Source of the DNA: JBHOQX01 sp042408595
GTDB lineage: Bacteria; Chloroflexota; Chloroflexia; Chloroflexales; Roseiflexaceae
Direction: 5' to 3'
Assembly (NCBI GenBank): GCA_042408595.1
Contig: JBHOQX010000005.1
Coordinates: 1-64,000, forward strand
DNA: 64,000 bases
Position numbers and translations under genes: made by a program
The notes under the pieces: model-generated
The model's database searches: none
What the model saw: only the letters and a program-made list of their open reading frames with translations
Told to the model about the DNA's origin: nothing
In this document: piece after piece, positions 62,301 through 64,000 of the stretch
How the letters are laid out: each line of letters starts with the position of its first letter
Numbering within the stretch: position 1 is the first letter of the stretch

Positions 62301-64000
62301 GCGCTGTTGCTGCGGACCCCGGCCGAGGTGGATGCGATCTCGACCTCGCCGGCGCTCCCCGGCGAGCGGCAGATCGCCTCGTGGCTCGGTGTGCCGATCA
62401 CCCTCGGCGACAACGTCTTCGGCATGATCAACGTCCAGAGTTACGAGCCGCACCGCTTCGATCACGACGATCTGCGCTTTCTCGAAACGGTGGCCAGCCA
62501 GGCGGCGACGGCGCTGGCCAACGCCCAACTCTTCGGCGAGCGCGAGCGGCGGCTCCGCGAGGTGACCGCGTTGAAGGATATCGGCGCGGCGGTCTCCTCG
62601 ACGCTGGAGCTGCACGATGTGCTCGAGCGGCTGCACCGGGAGCTGGGTAAGATCGTCGATGTCAGCACCTCGTTCATCGGGCTGTACGACCCGGCGCGCA
62701 ACGAATTGAGCTACCCGATCGCCTACGACTGCGGCACGCCGATCGAGCTGGCCCCGCTCAGACTCGGCGACGAGGGGCTCAACGCCTGGGTAATCGCCAA
62801 CCGCCGGCCGGCGCTCATCCGCAGCGCTGAGGAGCTTGGCCGCTTCTCCGCCGCCGATCCGCGCACCACGCGCCAGGGCCGACACGACGCGATCGAGGAG
62901 TCGTTCCTGGTCGCGCCCATCCTGCTGGGCGATCAGGTGCTTGGGGTGATCAATATCCAAAGCTACGAGCGCTATGCCTTCTCCGACGACGACCTGCGAT
63001 TCGTCACGACCGTCGCCAGCCAGGCGGCGGTGGCGATCGCGAACGCGCGGCTGTTCCAGGAGCGCGGGCGGACGATCGAGGAGTTGGAGACGTTCAATCA
63101 GATCGGCCAGGAGCTGAGCGCCGTCACCCGCCAGGACGAGTTGATCGATCTGCTCTACCGACAGACGAGCCGTCTGCTTAACACCGAGAACTTCTACATC
63201 GCACTGCACGACCCGACGCGTGGCGAGATGTCGTTCCCGCTGTTCTACGAGCGCGGCCAGCGCGTCAGCGTCGGTCCGTTGCGCGCTATCGACAGCCTGA
63301 CAGCCTATGTTGTGCGGACGCGCGCGCCGCTGCTGCTGCTCGGCGAGGCGTTCGAGCGCGAGGTCGAGGCCCGGGGCATCCGCCCGGCGGGCGACGGGCC
63401 ACGGCCACGCTCGTGGCTCGGCGTACCGATGATCGCTGCGGATCGCGCCGTCGGCGTGATCGGGATCATCGATTACGAGCGCGACGACGCCTTCTCGCAG
63501 GACGATGTGCGGTTGCTGGCCACGATCGCCGCCTGGGGCGCGACAGCGCTGGAGAACGCCCGGCTACTGGGCGAGACCCGCGCTAACCTGCGCGAGCTGG
63601 AGTCGCTCTACGACGCGGGCGTGGGGCTCGCCGGCACGCTCGACGCCGACGAGGTGCTCGAACTGGTGGCGGGCAACGCGCTCAGCCTGCTCGGCGCGCA
63701 GTTGTGCGCCGTGGCGCTGTTCGACGAGCGCCAGCAGCCGAGCCGCCTGCTGGTGATTGATCCGGACAATCCTGCGCTGGATAGCCGGCAGTTCGGCCTC
63801 GAGACCAGCGCGACGATCAGCTTTCTACGCGAGCGCGATCGGCCGTTGGTCGCGCCCAATATCCGCGCGTTGCTGCCGGCGGATGCGCCGGCTGTGCAGC
63901 TTGGTTATCGGAGCGCCGTCGCGGTGTTGATCGGCCCGCGCGAACAGCCGCTTGGCGCGATCCTGGCCGCCACGCGCCAGCCGCGCGACTGGCGCAGCCG
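56373..64000 (+). CDS. Giant multi-GAF sensor protein (partial, about 15 GAF modules)
   Basis: At least 2,542 residues, open to the right edge. The frame was spot-checked at eight positions and is continuous. The protein is a tandem array of GAF modules of about 160 residues starting near residues 20, 157, 306, 475, 646, 840, 1035, 1205, 1380, 1551, 1728, 1897, 2068, 2243 and 2413. Each ends with A-x-x-N-A-R-L-F and a charged coiled-coil linker (ERERRIREL) leading to the next (INRIG…STLEL). No phytochrome-type Cys-His site is evident, so ligands are unknown. There is no TM segment. A histidine kinase, GGDEF or phosphatase output would be expected beyond the edge. ATG 56373 was chosen; ATG 56385 is possible. 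Confidence 0.88.
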   Translation, partial: MDTTMIAAPQASAWELLADLATCGQESATLRDAGSLAACLLDRVRARLSCPWALLVLYEAGATAVSAGYGLPPERQERLLRRNGHPLDPDTVEMALTVAHAPAGVLYLGRAPHLEEHLPPGFIEALRRQIELLLVLQRREAERAAFDPGAIFGPELATELDLHDLLRSLIGQAVALSHAGHAGIYVLAEGGGLELIAGHGGLARTDRLLLAPGEGLAGQVALARTPLAADGDSAPAFGVPLLAHDDLVGVLVLARDAGQPPFTPAERRAIDMFAQPAALALRNAQLFAQQQQRAREQFVLFENSQVISSTLELEPMLARVAENIGLAMRADRATLHLVDATDPAFLYEAASYDADSSSPTAGARYPAPASGLLGELLRSAEPLALEAGPDQPEAARELLRLFGLRSGLLTALRVREQTVGLLVIGYTGRSYRFSAAEINLARTFASQVATGVINARLLAAEQQRARELEHLRAISERLDDALDLDQTLAALLDGARSLAPFAAAHIALYDETEQVLRPALARGLAAAAGGAAQPLSEGLADYVARYRRPLRLGDFRRPPVKARPPTLENGHPARSYLGLPLLAGDKPVGVLELFAGRTDGFSADDERLLMIVAGSAARAIRDTQLHARTDESLKRRLNQLTALQRISRQLTATLSLDSILSSALDETLRATPATRGYIALREGNEDDLQVIDARTGIVRGYVALYEGGERDTFRILASAGYNDEDYARLIGEALPEHATIAREALAHGRQAVADEFTPDATLTEGGATAAAALAMPIFYEDHIVGVINLYSQIPHAFDHDAVEFTRALADQAALAISNAQRYDEQRRQRRQLQQRVNLLSEVLRSGQTLRADRSLPEVLEDVAFSITEAANFRAVVFNLVDPDEPQVMRVVAGAGLPLAELERVRAGKLPMALVHSFLEPRYRVGRCYFVPAEEMQALLMAVDTDPSEFSGITIADARAEGEWQAEDALFVPLYSTSGQLIGLMSVDDPYDRQRPTVRSVEPLEIFADQAALAIENARLLAEARSQTEQMAALYGVSAAAVSTLDLGDLLERVYREIVAYMGTPSFLYIASYDATRETLRFELFKEEGAILPTHHGSTFAKQGLTGWIVDTGEPLHIRDFLVEQAQVPAAPIQLGKPVRSWVGIPLRRQNQVIGVLSVQSFQPYAFHDRHIQFLTTLANQLAVSLENVRLFREREHRIRELDVINRIGSITSSTLDLQQMAGQIYDCLADFLPVDSCYIFIYQVARNEPSLSFQVDEGVRSFEWLQGGPTPGGLTDRIIRTRQPLLFGDLQVENTDPTLRPTRFGNEERLSRSWLGVPLLVGEGEVLGVLSIQSYTPHLYGQRELAFLTTVASQVALGVQNARLFAERERQIRELDALGRVGRVTGLTLELRPMIEGVDAVIREVLGAEGIALTLLDRQHGIIRTLATEGGALAQDTEADLPAELLDDTPAGWILQHGAALRLGDNDHEPADPRLAGLARRDARLRSCIGMPLFDHAGEPFGALVAHSSRPDVFKLRDESLLASVAAQLSLGIQNVALFARAQEQVDQLALLNRVSSVAATALDPNEMLQVAVDSMAHITRVDQARLAIFDREAGVARIALEYRPTDIGPTSTIPLRDNPQIAWLEANRRPLVVYDAQHDPILAQSHDLFRTLAIGSVALIPLVVADRVIGTIGLDFVGRQQRFSAQEIELCQTIAGQAANALERARLFEAAQASSEALARKVGALETLIEAGRVLSSTLEPGHVLDTLVEVVGRQLGVSTVALWTYDDDGMLSPEAVRGIDWEVARQLRVPPGQGLTGAVAHRGQPLVVDDVEAHGGTLFRDVQGAGGLTSFMGVPVVYQEEVVGVLSVMTAERRTFTPDEIELLAGMADQAAIALQNARLFDERERRIRELQTINRIGQTVNATLQVDQLLEALHAGISEILDTSESYIALYDASSRHLTFPISMQDGRRIQDDEVVIVDTDEGLVCRVIARRQALLLRTPAEVDAISTSPALPGERQIASWLGVPITLGDNVFGMINVQSYEPHRFDHDDLRFLETVASQAATALANAQLFGERERRLREVTALKDIGAAVSSTLELHDVLERLHRELGKIVDVSTSFIGLYDPARNELSYPIAYDCGTPIELAPLRLGDEGLNAWVIANRRPALIRSAEELGRFSAADPRTTRQGRHDAIEESFLVAPILLGDQVLGVINIQSYERYAFSDDDLRFVTTVASQAAVAIANARLFQERGRTIEELETFNQIGQELSAVTRQDELIDLLYRQTSRLLNTENFYIALHDPTRGEMSFPLFYERGQRVSVGPLRAIDSLTAYVVRTRAPLLLLGEAFEREVEARGIRPAGDGPRPRSWLGVPMIAADRAVGVIGIIDYERDDAFSQDDVRLLATIAAWGATALENARLLGETRANLRELESLYDAGVGLAGTLDADEVLELVAGNALSLLGAQLCAVALFDERQQPSRLLVIDPDNPALDSRQFGLETSATISFLRERDRPLVAPNIRALLPADAPAVQLGYRSAVAVLIGPREQPLGAILAATRQPRDWRS

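Noticed and set aside
61341..63209. 622-aa minus-strand ORF opposite the GAF array
   Set aside because: Repetitive shadow of the GAF modules; likewise 58917-60386 and 53705-55189.
1..64000. tRNA, rRNA, CRISPR arrays, prophage or complete IS
   Set aside because: Reading both strands showed no cloverleaf with a GTTCGA arm outside coding sequence, no regular direct repeats with spacers, and no transposase or integrase.

Overview
The window is high-GC, gene-dense chromosomal DNA that reads as Chloroflexota (probably class Chloroflexia or a relative). The pointers are a Pro/Thr-rich 'TPTPT' stalk on a membrane regulator, a ba3-type (B-family) cytochrome oxidase operon, a giant multi-GAF sensor protein, a V4R (BchJ-like) protein, a MalT/SARP-like regulator, and many short degenerate 7-8 nt repeats between genes. 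This assignment is inference from gene content; no rRNA or tRNA gene is present. I saw no phage, plasmid, CRISPR array or transposase; the only mobile-looking DNA is one MITE-like repeat.

Layout. 1-1.2 kb: a receiver/RodZ-type HTH/TM fusion regulator running off the left edge. 1.4-10 kb: a DapB-fold dehydrogenase, the oxidase operon (SCO assembly factor, tiny subunit IIa, CuA subunit II, subunit I) with heme A synthase upstream, an SDR, a GNAT, a diheme cytochrome c and a membrane protein. 10-13.6 kb: an acyl-CoA carboxylase carboxyltransferase, then a partner-switching module (two RsbW-like kinases and a STAS protein). 13.7-18.7 kb, all on the minus strand: selenophosphate synthetase with an in-frame TGA (selenocysteine) codon, and a NitT/TauT-type ABC transporter whose genes carry lesions and whose roughly 840-nt leader contains a sigma70-type promoter, an M-box (Mg2+) riboswitch, a leader ORF and a terminator. 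19-25 kb: a small membrane protein, a Crp-like regulator, an MFS exporter, a MalT-like ATPase regulator.

25.4-37 kb: a compact cassette of a 42-aa signal-peptide-like ORF, a DUF5317 membrane protein, a small leader-like protein and a histidine kinase; allantoinase, a DUF2171-like protein, a NagD-like phosphatase, ArgS, and two large sensor kinases. 37.5-39.8 kb: a form-II CoxL-like molybdenum hydroxylase subunit without its usual partners. 39.9-52.8 kb: a plus-strand envelope-glycan cluster (three soluble glycosyltransferases, a flippase-like protein, a methyltransferase, and five polytopic GT39/PIG-V/GT87-type enzymes). 53-64 kb: a V4R protein, then a signalling unit of a hexapeptide-repeat protein, a response regulator with a degenerate GGDEF domain, and a sensor protein with about 15 tandem GAF modules running off the right edge.

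The points most worth following up are the M-box leader in front of an ABC transporter that is not a known Mg2+ carrier, the nonsense codon and frameshift in that operon, the selenocysteine in SelD, the small-peptide/DUF5317/kinase cassette, the receiver-RodZ fusion, and short intergenic repeats that have entered coding sequences. Promoters, hairpins and starts were read by eye; no alignment, folding or database search was run.
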